A stretch of DNA of 64,000 nt, taken from assembly GCA_041504365.1 (NCBI GenBank), contig CP167917.1, positions 2,232,001 through 2,296,000 of the forward strand, written 5' to 3'. This document shows, one piece after another, positions 16,647-25,764 of this stretch. Below the pieces are notes generated by a model. The model did not search any database. It was given only the letters and a program-made list of their open reading frames with translations, and had not been told where the DNA came from. The stretch is from Dryocola sp. LX212 (GTDB lineage: Bacteria; Pseudomonadota; Gammaproteobacteria; Enterobacterales; Enterobacteriaceae). Within the stretch, counting starts at the first letter, position 1. The number at the start of each line of letters is the position of its first letter. Both the position numbers and the translations under genes were made by a program.

Positions 16647-16958
16647 ATGAACAACGATATTACCTTCTTTGCGCGTTTCGAAGCCGACATTGTCACCGGA
16701 CGAAAGACCATCACCCTGCGCGATGAGGCTGAATCCCACTTTCAGCAGGGACAGCGGCTTCGGGTAGGACGCTACGAGGATAATGTTTACTTTTGTACTA
16801 TTGACGTAAAAAGCGTGCTGCCAGTAAAAATGGATGAGCTGACCGATGAACATGCCCGTCAGGAAAATATGACGCTGCCGCAGTTAAAGCAGGTGATTGG
16901 CGAAATATATCCTGGGCTGAATGAGCTGTACGTTATTTCTTTCACGCTGGTACAGTAA
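16647..16958 (+). CDS. yqfB: N4-acetylcytidine amidohydrolase YqfB (ASCH domain)
   Basis: A 103-residue ASCH-domain protein, the same length as E. coli YqfB and similar throughout: [21 protein letters not shown] at the start (in two parts), RDEAESHF, and [19 protein letters not shown] near the end. YqfB hydrolyses N4-acetylcytidine to cytidine and acetate; the conserved lysine and threonine in GRKTIT and the glutamate in RDEAES fit the reported active site. The ATG at 16647 is preferred to the GTG at 16638 because CAGGGTG is spaced correctly before it. Confidence 0.93.
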   Translation: MNNDITFFARFEADIVTGRKTITLRDEAESHFQQGQRLRVGRYEDNVYFCTIDVKSVLPVKMDELTDEHARQENMTLPQLKQVIGEIYPGLNELYVISFTLVQ

Positions 16959-17052
16959 CAGGCGAAGTGCACGAAGAGCGCCGCCGGTTTATGGCTGGCT
17001 GCGTGGTCAGGAAAGGGCAGCCTGTATTACGGGTTGCCCCAGCGTCCGGCGG

Positions 17053-17205
17053 TTACTCTGCCGGCAGGAAAGGGTTAGCCTGCACCAGCGGACCGCTCTG
17101 GGGCTGCTGCTCGCTCATATGCGCCATGGAGGCATGGGGAGCAAAAAATGGCGAAATAATAAAGGCCGCTAATAAAACGAATTTAAGTAAAAACTTCAAC
17201 ACCAT
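17053..17205 (-). CDS. Small exported protein, 50 residues, unrecognised
   Basis: Starting at the ATG at 17205, the product opens MVLKFLLKFVLLAAFIISPF, a basic-hydrophobic signal peptide or single membrane anchor, followed by APHASMAHMSEQQ and a proline/glutamine-rich tail ending VQANPFLPAE. AGAG lies 6 bases before the ATG. The sequence is too ordered to be chance: a good signal peptide, a possible cleavage after AHA-SMA, then a polar tail. I do not recognise a family. It lies alone between yqfB (+) and the ydcH-like gene (-). Confidence 0.6.
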   Translation of the reverse strand: MVLKFLLKFVLLAAFIISPFFAPHASMAHMSEQQPQSGPLVQANPFLPAE

Positions 17206-17452
17206 TGACACTCTGCATACATGCACATCATCTTAATTGATTAAGAGATAGCGGAATAAAAAATTTAAAAATAAAGCCATGCCTCAAAGAGGATATATTT
17301 GTGGCACCGGCAGTAATCTGGCGTACATAGAGTAACCATCAGTTCGCATAATTTCTATATCTTCATATTCCTAAATCATGCACTTGTCCGGGTTATTCCC
17401 TCCAACCGACTAATAAATATCAATAAAAACCCTTTTGTCTGAAAGTGGATAA

Positions 17453-17472
17453 GGAAGGGGACAGCCCCTTCC
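17453..17472 (-). terminator. Terminator downstream of the ydcH-like gene
   Basis: Perfect 8-bp stem GGAAGGGG / CCCCTTCC with a 4-base loop, 10 bp after the - strand stop codon. On that strand the stem is followed by TTATCC, a weak T-run. Confidence 0.65.
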
Positions 17473-17482
17473 TGAAGAGGCG

Positions 17483-17698
17483 CTACCGGCTGGCTTGTTT
17501 TAGCATCTGATAGAGCTCGTCTTTGAGCCGCAGCTTCTCTTTTTTCAACTGCATGACCTTCTCGCAGTAGCCGTTACCCTGCGGGCCCTCCCTGCGCAGG
17601 ATTTCATCATCTAGCTTATTGTGTTTGTCGAACAAGCTGAGGAAGCGTGGATTGGCGGATTTTAACTCGGTGATAAGCTCGCGATATTCTGGAAACAT
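17483..17698 (-). CDS. YdcH/DUF465-family coiled-coil protein
   Basis: A 71-residue protein starting MFPEYRELITELKSANPRF and containing SLFDKHNKLDDEI and MQLKKEKLRLKDELYQML. This is the DUF465 family pattern, and E. coli YdcH (74 aa) is the nearest protein I recall. It forms a helical hairpin or coiled coil; the biochemical role is unknown. It is monocistronic with its own terminator at 17453-17472. Whether it is the YdcH orthologue or a paralogue cannot be settled by eye, so no symbol is given. Confidence 0.85.
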   Translation of the reverse strand: MFPEYRELITELKSANPRFLSLFDKHNKLDDEILRREGPQGNGYCEKVMQLKKEKLRLKDELYQMLKQASR

Positions 17699-17970
17699 AT
17701 CTGACCTCCCTGGGACGTTTGTCGGTGGATGGAGTATTACCGGGCATAAGTCTTAGCTGCCAGCGCCAGTGTAGAGGCGAGACGGAATCAAAGGGAAGCT
17801 TAGAATCGTATGGGTTTGTCAATTTGCGATCGGGGTAGCGCATTCCGGGACAGGTTTGCACGACCCGGCAACGTCTTAGGAATTAGTGCCGCAAATTGTG
17901 AAAGACAGGGTCTGCCATGGCGTGTTAAAACATAGCTATGATATATCTTAATGATCCAGCGGAGCAGGCT

Positions 17971-18735
17971 ATGACTTCCCAACTGAACAAAGAAAAATTA
18001 CCAAAACGCGTCAAGAATGAGCTTAAATTTCGCAAGCTGGTGGTTAAAAGTAAGCAGGTCGTGGCGGGTTGCTTCTGGCGAATTGTTTTCACCAGCGAGC
18101 AGCTGAACGGCTTTGCTTCCCACGGTTTCGATGACCATATCAAGGTCTTTTTCCCGGCAGAAAACGGTGAGCTGCAGATGCCCGCAATTACAGAAGAGGG
18201 CATCGTCTGGGGAGACGGACCGCGCCCGCTTTCCCGCGACTATACGCCGCTGGCTTTTGACGCTGCCGCCGGTGAGCTGACCATCGACTTCTATATTCAT
18301 GACGGCGGTGTGGCGAGCGGCTGGGCAGCGGAGGCCAAAGCAGGCGACACGCTGATGATCGGTGGGCCACGCGGATCGCTGGTGATCCCAACGGAGTATG
18401 CTTACCAGCTCTATGTCTGCGACGAAAGCGGGCTGCCCGCCGTGCGCCGCCGCCTGCGTTCGCTGCCCGACAACGTGACGGTTCAGGTTCTGGTGAACAG
18501 TCATCACAGCGACACCCAGTCTTATCTGAGCGAGTTCTCTCATGCCGCGGTGGAATGGCTTAATGAAGCTTCCCTTACTGAACGATTAAAAACGCTGGCT
18601 ATCCCGGAAGAAGATTACTTCGTCTGGATAACCGGTGAAGGTGCCGATGTGAAACGTATGAGCGACGAGCTGATAACCTCCTGCAATCTTGACAGTGATT
18701 TCGTGCGCGCCGTTGCCTACTGGCACAGTAAATAA
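17971..18735 (+). CDS. yqjH: NADPH-dependent ferric-chelate reductase YqjH (SIP family)
   Basis: A 254-residue protein, the same length as E. coli YqjH. The N-terminal FAD-binding domain has GPRPLSRDYTPL, the flavin motif with the R-x-Y-T/S pattern. The NAD(P)H domain has IDFYIHDGGVASGWA and YQLYVCDESGLPAVRRRL, and the C-terminal FVWITGEGADVK ... RAVAYWHSK is the siderophore-interacting-protein signature. It reduces ferric siderophores and other ferric chelates in the cytosol to free Fe(II). The ATG at 17971 has GGAG upstream. A PadR regulator gene follows after 10 bp, unlike the divergent arrangement in E. coli. Confidence 0.94.
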   Translation: MTSQLNKEKLPKRVKNELKFRKLVVKSKQVVAGCFWRIVFTSEQLNGFASHGFDDHIKVFFPAENGELQMPAITEEGIVWGDGPRPLSRDYTPLAFDAAAGELTIDFYIHDGGVASGWAAEAKAGDTLMIGGPRGSLVIPTEYAYQLYVCDESGLPAVRRRLRSLPDNVTVQVLVNSHHSDTQSYLSEFSHAAVEWLNEASLTERLKTLAIPEEDYFVWITGEGADVKRMSDELITSCNLDSDFVRAVAYWHSK

Positions 18736-18745
18736 GGGAGAGCAT

Positions 18746-19261
18746 ATGCGCATCCACAACGACGGCCACGTCGGCCCGGAAGGAAAAGCGCGGCACCGCC
18801 GCGAAAAGCTGTTTGATGCCCAGGATATTCGCCTGCTGATCCTGCACTGCCTTGCCGGTAATAGCGCGCACGGTTATGAGCTAATCAAAACCATTGAGGC
18901 GATGGCGAAAGGGGAATATGTCCCCAGCCCGGGCATTATCTACCCAAACCTGACGCTGCTTGAAGAGATGGGAGCGATCTGCGCCACGGTAGAGTCAGGA
19001 GGCAAGAAAGTCTGGACGCTAACCCCGGAAGGCAGCACTTTCCTGGGGCAGCAACAGCAGGAAGTGGACCAGGTCATTCAGCGCCTGGCGTCGCTGGGCG
19101 TGCTGGGGGATAACCGCCGCATTCCTGAAATGCAGCGGGCAATCCACAACTTCAGGATGGCGCTGAATACCCGTCTCGGCAAGGGCGATCTGTCCCAGGA
19201 GACGGTCTATCAGATTATCGATACCCTGGATCGGGCGGCAAAAGAGATCGAACGCAGCTAG
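18746..19261 (+). CDS. PadR-family regulator related to YqjI
   Basis: A 171-residue PadR regulator. The winged helix is seen in LLILHCLAGNSAHGYELIKTIEAMAKGEYVPSP (residues about 27-58, in two parts) and PGIIYPNLTLLEEMGAI. It resembles E. coli YqjI, the nickel-responsive repressor of yqjH, but lacks YqjI's long Cys/His-rich N-terminal extension: the N-terminus is only MRIHNDGHVGPEGKARHRREK with three histidines and no cysteine. It is co-directional with yqjH and starts 10 bp after it, so the two probably share a promoter and autoregulation. Metal sensing may be changed or lost. Confidence 0.85.
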   Translation: MRIHNDGHVGPEGKARHRREKLFDAQDIRLLILHCLAGNSAHGYELIKTIEAMAKGEYVPSPGIIYPNLTLLEEMGAICATVESGGKKVWTLTPEGSTFLGQQQQEVDQVIQRLASLGVLGDNRRIPEMQRAIHNFRMALNTRLGKGDLSQETVYQIIDTLDRAAKEIERS

Positions 19262-19288
19262 TCATACCAGTCAGCAGACGATTAAGCA

Positions 19289-19315
19289 TAAAGTTTTGCT
19301 CCAATGTGCCGAAAC
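19289..19315 (+). promoter_or_regulatory. Sigma-28 (FliA) promoter of tsr
   Basis: TAAA (19289-19292), exactly 15 bases, then GCCGAAAC fits the flagellar sigma-28 consensus TAAA-N15-GCCGATAA with two mismatches in the -10. It lies 34 bp upstream of the chemoreceptor start, as expected for class III flagellar/chemotaxis genes. Confidence 0.8.
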
Positions 19316-19348
19316 CCAATGCATCTTTTGGAATGAGATCGGGAAAGC

Positions 19349-21019
19349 ATGTTAAATCGTATAAAAGTTGTTACCAGCCTGCTGATTGTGCTGGCATTGT
19401 TCGGAATTCTGCAATTAACCTCCGGCGGGCTGTTCTTTAACGCCCTGAAAAACGACAAGGAAAACTTCACCGTCCTGCAAACCATTCGTCAGCAACAGTC
19501 CACGCTGAACGGAAGCTGGGTTGCGTTGCTGCAAACCCGTAATACCCTCAACCGCGCCGGCATCCGTTACATGATGGATACTACCAACACCGGCAGCGGC
19601 TCTACCGTCCCTGAGCTGATGCAAATCGCCAGCACCTCCCTGAAGCGTGCCGAAGAGCAGTGGGCGGCTTATAAAGCCCTGCCGCGCGATCCTCGTCAAA
19701 GCGAACAGGCGATCGCTGAAATCAAGCGCAACTACGATATCTACCACGGTGCACTGGCCGAGCTGATTCAGCTGTTGGGGGCAGGTAAGATTAACGAGTT
19801 CTTTGACCAGCCAACGCAGAAATATCAGGACGGCTTTGAGCAGCAGTACGTCAGCTATCTCGAACAGAACGATCATCTCTACCAGCTGGCCGTAGAGGAC
19901 AACGGCAGCTCCTACAATCTGGCCATCTGGCTGCTGATTTCCATTCTGCTCGCCGTGCTGGTGGTGATTGTGATTGTCTGGCTGGGCATTCAAAGGACGC
20001 TGATCGCACCGCTGACCAGCCTGATCGCCAGCATCCGCCATATCGCCGGTGGCAATCTGGTACGCAGAATTGAAGTGGAAGGCACCAACGAGATGGGTCA
20101 GCTGGCCGACAGCCTGCGGCACATGCAGGCCGAACTGGTCAGCACAGTGAGCGACGTGCGTAACGGCGCTAACGCCATTTACAGCGGTGCGAGTGAAATC
20201 TCCATTGGTAATAACGATCTCTCTTCTCGTACCGAAGAGCAGGCTGCTTCTCTTGAAGAGACGGCAGCGAGCATGGAAGAGCTGACCGCCACCGTGAAGC
20301 AGAACGCCGAAAACGCACGCCAGGCGAGCCAGCTTGCCCTGAGCGCCTCGGAAACGGCCCAGCGCGGCGGAAAAGTGGTTGATAACGTAGTTCGCACTAT
20401 GAACGATATCGCTGGCAGCTCCAAGAAGATCGCCGATATTACCAGCGTGATCGACGGCATTGCCTTCCAGACCAATATCCTGGCCCTGAACGCGGCGGTT
20501 GAAGCTGCCCGTGCAGGCGAGCAGGGTCGAGGTTTCGCCGTGGTAGCAGGGGAAGTGCGCAATCTTGCCCAGCGCAGCGCTCAGGCTGCTAAAGAGATTA
20601 AGGGCCTGATTGAGGATTCCGTCAGCAAGGTGGATACCGGTTCCACGCTGGTAGAAAGTGCCGGTGAAACAATGGATGAAATCGTCAATGCCGTTACCCG
20701 CGTGACCGATATTATGGGTGAAATCGCCTCCGCTTCCGACGAGCAAAGCCGGGGTATCGACCAGGTCGGCCTTGCGGTATCTGAAATGGACCGCGTGACC
20801 CAGCAAAACGCCGCGCTGGTGGAAGAGTCCGCCGCCGCCGCCGCCGCGCTGGAAGAGCAGGCCAGCCGTCTGACCCAGGCCGTTTCCGTGTTCCGCATCA
20901 CCCACAATGCGGCAGGCGAAGGCGCCGAGCTGAAAACCCCTAAGCTTCCGGCCTCTGCCGCTGCACCTCGCAAACTGGTGAAAACAGCAGCCACCGATGA
21001 AAACTGGGAAACCTTCTGA
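19349..21019 (+). CDS. tsr: Methyl-accepting chemotaxis protein Tsr (serine receptor)
   Basis: A 556-residue chemoreceptor very close to E. coli Tsr (551 aa): the N-terminal 60 residues are nearly identical. Order: TM1 about 7-30, periplasmic four-helix sensor about 31-190 with [12 protein letters not shown] and [14 protein letters not shown] (serine-binding arginine and threonine regions), TM2 about 191-213, HAMP, methylation helices with [17 protein letters not shown], the hairpin tip [20 protein letters not shown], and the C-terminal pentapeptide NWETF that docks CheR and CheB. It signals through CheW/CheA to the flagellar motor. It has its own sigma-28 promoter and terminator. Confidence 0.95.
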   Translation: MLNRIKVVTSLLIVLALFGILQLTSGGLFFNALKNDKENFTVLQTIRQQQSTLNGSWVALLQTRNTLNRAGIRYMMDTTNTGSGSTVPELMQIASTSLKRAEEQWAAYKALPRDPRQSEQAIAEIKRNYDIYHGALAELIQLLGAGKINEFFDQPTQKYQDGFEQQYVSYLEQNDHLYQLAVEDNGSSYNLAIWLLISILLAVLVVIVIVWLGIQRTLIAPLTSLIASIRHIAGGNLVRRIEVEGTNEMGQLADSLRHMQAELVSTVSDVRNGANAIYSGASEISIGNNDLSSRTEEQAASLEETAASMEELTATVKQNAENARQASQLALSASETAQRGGKVVDNVVRTMNDIAGSSKKIADITSVIDGIAFQTNILALNAAVEAARAGEQGRGFAVVAGEVRNLAQRSAQAAKEIKGLIEDSVSKVDTGSTLVESAGETMDEIVNAVTRVTDIMGEIASASDEQSRGIDQVGLAVSEMDRVTQQNAALVEESAAAAAALEEQASRLTQAVSVFRITHNAAGEGAELKTPKLPASAAAPRKLVKTAATDENWETF

Positions 21020-21032
21020 TTTGCTTCCCGCA

Positions 21033-21060
21033 ACCTTTCTCCGCAAGGAGAGGGGTTTTC
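21033..21060 (+). terminator. Terminator after tsr
   Basis: Stem CCTTTCTCC / GGAGAGGGG (one mismatch-type G-U allowed) with loop GCAA, followed by TTTTC, 14 bp after the tsr stop. Confidence 0.7.
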
Positions 21061-21262
21061 AAAATCAGAGCTTTATTTGTGTCTATTAACACCAAATAAT
21101 GGGCTTAAGGGCTTTAAATAAAGCTCTTATCCCTTCCTCTCCTCATATTTCTTGCGGTTATCCTTTCCCGTTATTCAACTATCCAAATGTAAATAAATTG
21201 TTTCTCAGCGGCCACGCGACGCTCTATTAATGAACACATGTTAAGTAAATTGAGTGCGTGAT

Positions 21263-22294
21263 ATGTCCTATCGAATCAGCCTGCTGGATAAAAGCCCGGT
21301 TGCCGTCAATGAAACATCCGAGGAGGCGCTAAGGCGTACGCTCAGCCTCGCACAGCATGCGGAAAACTGGGGTTATCACCGTTTCTGGATCGCGGAGCAT
21401 CACAATACGTCCCGGCTGGCCAGCCCTTCGCCGGAGCTGGTGATTGCCTGGATTCTCGGGCAGACGCGCCATATCCGCGTCGGCTCCGGCGGGGTGATGC
21501 TGCAACACTATAGTCCTTACAAAGTCGCAGAAAACTTTAACCTGCTGGCCTCCATTGCCCCTGGTCGGGTCGACCTTGGCGTTGGGAAAGCGCCGGGCGG
21601 GCTGCCGCTCTCCACCCGCGCATTGCAGACCGGCCTGCATCAGGATGAGAAAGGCACCTTTGCCGACCAGCTGGCCCAGCTCGACAACTGGCTCTCTTTG
21701 CCCGCCGCTGCCGATGAAGATGAAAATGCGCTGCGTGCCACGCCTGTTCCACAGCGTGGAGCCAACCGTTTTCTGTTGGGCGCAAGCAGGGAAAGCGCTT
21801 TGCTGGCCGCCCAGCTGGACTGGGATTTTGTCTTTGCTGCGCACCTTAACGGCGACAGGACGCTGCTGGATGAGGTTCTCACTACGTGGCGCAGGCACAG
21901 CCAGCGCGAGACGCTGGTCGCGGTGCAGGTCATCGTCGCCGGTACGGCGCAGGAGGCCGATGAGCTGGCAGGTCAGGTGGAAATCTGGGGCGTGGAGCTT
22001 GAAAACGGGCAACGCGTCTCGGTCGGCAGCGAGGGTCAGGCGCAATCTTTTGCCCGCCAGGCCGGTAGCCCGATCAAAAACCTGGTAAGACGTGAACCCT
22101 CGCTGCTGAAAGGCACCGCTGAAACGGTCCATGCCGGGCTGGCCGCCTTGCAGAAACAATACGGTATCGATGAATTTATTATCGACACGCCGGTTGCCGA
22201 AGCGCATGCCCGCACGCTTTCGCTGCGCCTGCTGGCGGCAGGTATGCCGTATCCGGCAAATGCAAAACCTGCTGCCCTACATGAAGCCGGATAA
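21263..22294 (+). CDS. Luciferase-like flavin monooxygenase (LLM class, MsnO8-like)
   Basis: A 343-residue bacterial-luciferase-type (FMN-dependent) monooxygenase. It has the family opening ISLLDKSPV, the segment GYHRFWIAEHHN near residue 37, RIRVGSGGVMLQHYSPYKVAE around 75 (in IRVGSGGVML) and GRVDLGVGKAPGG near 110. It resembles the MsnO8 subgroup. Start ATG at 21263. It is the first gene of the 21.3-28.2 kb operon, ending 10 bp before the M20 gene. In this setting it probably oxidises, or supports oxidation of, an S-substituted cysteine or other organosulfur compound; this is inferred. Confidence 0.88.
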   Translation: MSYRISLLDKSPVAVNETSEEALRRTLSLAQHAENWGYHRFWIAEHHNTSRLASPSPELVIAWILGQTRHIRVGSGGVMLQHYSPYKVAENFNLLASIAPGRVDLGVGKAPGGLPLSTRALQTGLHQDEKGTFADQLAQLDNWLSLPAAADEDENALRATPVPQRGANRFLLGASRESALLAAQLDWDFVFAAHLNGDRTLLDEVLTTWRRHSQRETLVAVQVIVAGTAQEADELAGQVEIWGVELENGQRVSVGSEGQAQSFARQAGSPIKNLVRREPSLLKGTAETVHAGLAALQKQYGIDEFIIDTPVAEAHARTLSLRLLAAGMPYPANAKPAALHEAG

Positions 22295-22304
22295 GGGGAA
22301 ACAG

Positions 22305-23441
22305 GTGACAGACGTGACATTGACCTTCAGACAACAGCTTATTAACTGGCGGCGTGAGCTGCACCAGCACCCTGAGCTTTCGGGCCAGGAAGTAGAAACG
22401 ACGGCACGCCTGCGTAAATGGCTGGCAGGCGCGGGGCTACGGCTTCCGCAGTATCCGCTCAGCACGGGAGTCGTGGCGGAGCTAGGAAAAGGCGAAAAGG
22501 TCATCGCGCTGCGGGCGGACATTGACGCACTTCCCATTGAAGAATCCAGCGGCGTAGATTTCAGCTCCGTTAACCCAGGTATCATGCACGCTTGCGGCCA
22601 TGACGTACACAGCAGCGTGATGCTGGGGGCCGCGCTGCTGCTCAAAGAGCATGAAAAACAGCTGCCGGGAAGGGTGAGGATCATCTTCCAGCCAGCAGAG
22701 GAGAACTTTACCGGCGCAAAAGCAATGATCAAAGCCGGTGCGCTGGAGGGCGTCAGCGCTATTTTTGGTATGCATAACGAACCCGGCCTGCCCGTGGGCA
22801 CGTTTGCCACCCGAGGCGGAGCTTTTTATGCCAACGTCGATCGCTTTGTGATCCGCGTGAGAGGCAAAGGTGCACATGCGGCCCGACCGCACGAAGGAAA
22901 CGACGCCATTTTGCTGGCGAGCCAGCTGGTTACCGCGCTGCAATCCATCGCCAGCCGCAATATCAGCACGCTGGAATCAGTTGTGGTGAGCGTGACGCGG
23001 ATTCAGGGAGGGAACACCTGGAACGTGCTCCCGGAGTCGGTAGAGCTGGAAGGAACGGTACGCACGCATCGGGCAGATATCCAACGGCAGGTGGAGAAGC
23101 GCATCCGCGAACTGGCGGAAGGGTTCGCCACCGCGTTCGGCGCGCAGCTCGAAGTGGAATGGTATGCCGGGCCGACAACGTTAGTAAACGATGAAAAATG
23201 GGCCGCGTTTGCCACCCGCGTGGCGCAGGATACCGGCTACAGCACGCAAACGGCGGACGTACATATGGGCGGGGAGGATTTCGCCGTCTACCTGAAAACC
23301 ATACCCGGCGCGTTTGTCAGCATCGGCAGCGCCAGCGAATTCGGTCTGCACCACCCTGCATTTGATCCTGACGAGGCGCTGATAGATGAGGCCGCGCGAT
23401 ATTTCGCCTCGCTGGCTGAACTGGCGCTGATCGAAAACTAA
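22305..23441 (+). CDS. M20D-family amidohydrolase (N-acyl amino acid deacylase)
   Basis: A 378-residue metal-dependent amidohydrolase of the hippurate/IAA-amino acid hydrolase group. Metal ligands are in MHACGHDVHSS (Cys, His, His), the general-base pair in FQPAEENFTGA, and a late His in GLHHPAFDPDE; HMGGEDFAVY is also typical. I choose the GTG at 22305 because AAGGGG lies 7 bases upstream; an ATG at 22281 overlaps the previous gene. In Bacillus the related YxeP/YtnL-type enzymes remove an N-acetyl group from a cysteine derivative after side-chain oxidation, and the neighbouring GNAT gene would supply that acetyl group. Confidence 0.9.
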   Translation: MTDVTLTFRQQLINWRRELHQHPELSGQEVETTARLRKWLAGAGLRLPQYPLSTGVVAELGKGEKVIALRADIDALPIEESSGVDFSSVNPGIMHACGHDVHSSVMLGAALLLKEHEKQLPGRVRIIFQPAEENFTGAKAMIKAGALEGVSAIFGMHNEPGLPVGTFATRGGAFYANVDRFVIRVRGKGAHAARPHEGNDAILLASQLVTALQSIASRNISTLESVVVSVTRIQGGNTWNVLPESVELEGTVRTHRADIQRQVEKRIRELAEGFATAFGAQLEVEWYAGPTTLVNDEKWAAFATRVAQDTGYSTQTADVHMGGEDFAVYLKTIPGAFVSIGSASEFGLHHPAFDPDEALIDEAARYFASLAELALIEN

Positions 23442-23484
23442 TTACCCCGACGACCTTTATAATGTCTGACCATGAGGATGAGTT

Positions 23485-24804
23485 ATGTCTGCTGAAAGAC
23501 AATTACGGCTTGGCACAATATTACACGGCGCGTCCGGCAATATGTCCGCATGGCGCCATCCCGCCGCCGTGGCCGATGCGAGTATTAATTTTGAGTTTGT
23601 AAAACAGACCGCCCGCAAGGCCGAAGGGGGAAAGCTTGATTTTCTGTTTGTAGCAGACGGCTTATATATCAATGAAAAATCGATCCCCCATTTTCTCAAT
23701 CGTTTTGAACCGTTGACGCTGTTATCCGCGCTGGCCAGTATTACCACGCATTTGGGGCTTGTCGGCACGCTGTCTACTTCCTACAGCGAGCCATTCACCG
23801 TTGCACGCCAGTTCGCAAGCCTGGATCATCTGAGCAAGGGCCGCGCGGGCTGGAACGTCGTGACGTCTCCGCTGGAAGGTTCAGCTAAAAACTTCTCAAG
23901 AGATAAACATCCGGAACACGCTTTGCGTTATCGCATAGCGGATGAATATCTGGACGTTGTCAAAGGCCTGTGGGATTCCTGGGAAGAAGATGCCTTTATT
24001 CGAGATAAAGCGAGCGGTCAGTTTTTCGATGCCGGTAAACTACATGCGCTTAATCACCACGGTGACTTCTTTAAGGTGGCTGGCCCGCTGAATATTGGTC
24101 GCACGCCGCAGGCCAGGCCCATCGTATTTCAGGCCGGCGCATCCGATGACGGCAAGAAATTAGCGGCCCGCCACGCGGACGCCATATTCACCCACCATGA
24201 AACGCTGGAAGAGGCGCAACATTTTTATCGCGACGTGAAAAGCCAGCTCGCGGCGCATGGCCGCACAGCGGAAGAGCTGCATATCTTCCAGGGCGTGAGC
24301 GTGATTGTCGGCTCTGACGCGCTGGACGTGGAAAACCAGTATCAGACGACCGCCGCCCTCGTCTCCGTTGAGGACGCGCTGAACTATCTTGGGCGCTACT
24401 TCGAACATCATGAATTCAGCCAGTACGAGCTGGACGCGCCGTTCCCGGATATTGGCGAACTGGGGCAGAACAGCTTCCGCAGCACGACGGATGAAATCAA
24501 ACGTAACGCCCACGAACGCCAGTTGACCTTACGGCAGGTTGCGCTGGAGTCAGCCACACCGCGCCCGCGCTTCTCCGGCACGGCGCAGCAGGTAGCCGAC
24601 GGCCTGCAGCGCTGGTTTGAAAGCCACGGCGCAGACGGCTTCATTATTCAGGGCGGTACGCCGGACACCTTCCCGCGCTTTGTGGATGAGGTTGTGCCGG
24701 TACTACAGGCCAGAGGGCTGTTCCGCAAGGAGTATCCGGGCACGACGCTGCGCGAAACCCTGGGGCTTTCCGTGCCCGCCAACCAATACAGCCAACAACA
24801 ATAA
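23485..24804 (+). CDS. LLM-class flavin monooxygenase, NtaA/SnaA/DszA family
   Basis: A 439-residue FMNH2-dependent monooxygenase of the nitrilotriacetate monooxygenase A family. Signature segments are [18 protein letters not shown] at the start, [13 protein letters not shown] near residue 50, [19 protein letters not shown] near 120 and [23 protein letters not shown] near 210 (in [10 protein letters not shown]). Close family members YxeK and CmoJ of Bacillus subtilis cleave the C-S bond of N-acetylated S-substituted cysteines. A separate flavin reductase would be needed and is not in this operon. The C-terminus is rich in Gln/Asn (SQQQ) before the stop. Confidence 0.9.
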   Translation: MSAERQLRLGTILHGASGNMSAWRHPAAVADASINFEFVKQTARKAEGGKLDFLFVADGLYINEKSIPHFLNRFEPLTLLSALASITTHLGLVGTLSTSYSEPFTVARQFASLDHLSKGRAGWNVVTSPLEGSAKNFSRDKHPEHALRYRIADEYLDVVKGLWDSWEEDAFIRDKASGQFFDAGKLHALNHHGDFFKVAGPLNIGRTPQARPIVFQAGASDDGKKLAARHADAIFTHHETLEEAQHFYRDVKSQLAAHGRTAEELHIFQGVSVIVGSDALDVENQYQTTAALVSVEDALNYLGRYFEHHEFSQYELDAPFPDIGELGQNSFRSTTDEIKRNAHERQLTLRQVALESATPRPRFSGTAQQVADGLQRWFESHGADGFIIQGGTPDTFPRFVDEVVPVLQARGLFRKEYPGTTLRETLGLSVPANQYSQQQ

Positions 24805-24818
24805 TAAGAGAATCCTCT

Positions 24819-25754
24819 ATGCAGAAATCTACGCTGATCCTGGCTATCGCTCTGGCGCTGTCCTCGTATGCCGCTCAGGCACAGGAAGTCACCATTAACG
24901 GCGCGGGCGTAAGCCTTGAGGCCAACAAAACGCCGGTTAATACCGCCAGGAACCCCCAGGCCATCACCGAACTGCCGAAGGGGTATCGCTTTGCCGTGCC
25001 GGGTAAGTTTACCGTGGCGGTGGCCGCGCTGAATTCGCCTCCGCTGACCGTATTTGCCGACGATAACAAAACGCTGCTCGGCAGCGAGGTGGATATTGCC
25101 CGTCTGGTCGCTGACAGCCTGGGTCTTGAGCTGAACGTGGTGCCCACGTCTTGGGAGGACTGGCCGCTGGGGGTCACCTCCGGCAAATACGACGCGGCGA
25201 TCAGCAACATCACCGTCACCAGAGACCGCAAAGAGAAGTTTGATTTTGCCACCTACCGCAAAGACTCCCTCGGCTTCTACGTCAAATCTTCCAGCCGGAT
25301 CAAGGCCATAAAGAAAGCGGAGGACATTGCCGGGCTGCGCATTATCGTCGGCTCGGGCACCAATCAGGAATCTATCCTGCTGGCGTGGAATGAAGAGAAC
25401 CTGAAGAAGGGGCTGAAGCCGTTCACGCCGGTGTATACCAAAGATGACGCCGCCCTGACGCTGGCGCTGCAGTCCGGGCGCGCGGACGCCTTTTTTGGCC
25501 CGAACGTCATTGGCGCGTGGAAAGCCGCGCTGACGGGTAAAACGCGCCTGGTGGGCAGCGTGGACGGCGGCTGGCCGAAGGCGGCTCATATCGCGGTAAC
25601 GCTGAAAAAAGGCGGCGGCCTGGCGGAGCCGGTGCAAACCGCGCTGAACGGCGTAATTAAAAACGGCGATTACAGCAGGGTGCTGAGCCGCTGGGGGGAG
25701 AGCGTCGAGCAGATCCCGGCGTCTGAAATCAACCCCGCCGGTCTTGGCGACTAA
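24819..25754 (+). CDS. Polar amino acid ABC transporter substrate-binding protein (SBP family 3)
   Basis: A 311-residue periplasmic protein. The signal peptide is MQKSTLILAIALALSSYAAQA with cleavage near AQA-QE. The mature domain is SBP_bac_3: LLGSEVDIARLVADSLGLEL, TSGKYDAAISNITVTRDRKEKFDFA (in parts) and GLRIIVGSGTNQESILLAW. A long linker precedes the domain. It should capture an amino acid derivative for the permease and ATPase encoded downstream. A 78-residue remnant at 27980-28216 resembles its C-terminal quarter, so this operon once carried two binding proteins. Confidence 0.92.
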   Translation: MQKSTLILAIALALSSYAAQAQEVTINGAGVSLEANKTPVNTARNPQAITELPKGYRFAVPGKFTVAVAALNSPPLTVFADDNKTLLGSEVDIARLVADSLGLELNVVPTSWEDWPLGVTSGKYDAAISNITVTRDRKEKFDFATYRKDSLGFYVKSSSRIKAIKKAEDIAGLRIIVGSGTNQESILLAWNEENLKKGLKPFTPVYTKDDAALTLALQSGRADAFFGPNVIGAWKAALTGKTRLVGSVDGGWPKAAHIAVTLKKGGGLAEPVQTALNGVIKNGDYSRVLSRWGESVEQIPASEINPAGLGD

Positions 25755-25764
25755 GGAGAACAGG

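Noticed and set aside
19415-21046. 543-codon open frame antisense to tsr
   Set aside because: Antisense shadow: tsr matches E. coli Tsr throughout, and the reverse frame has no recognisable domain or ribosome binding site.
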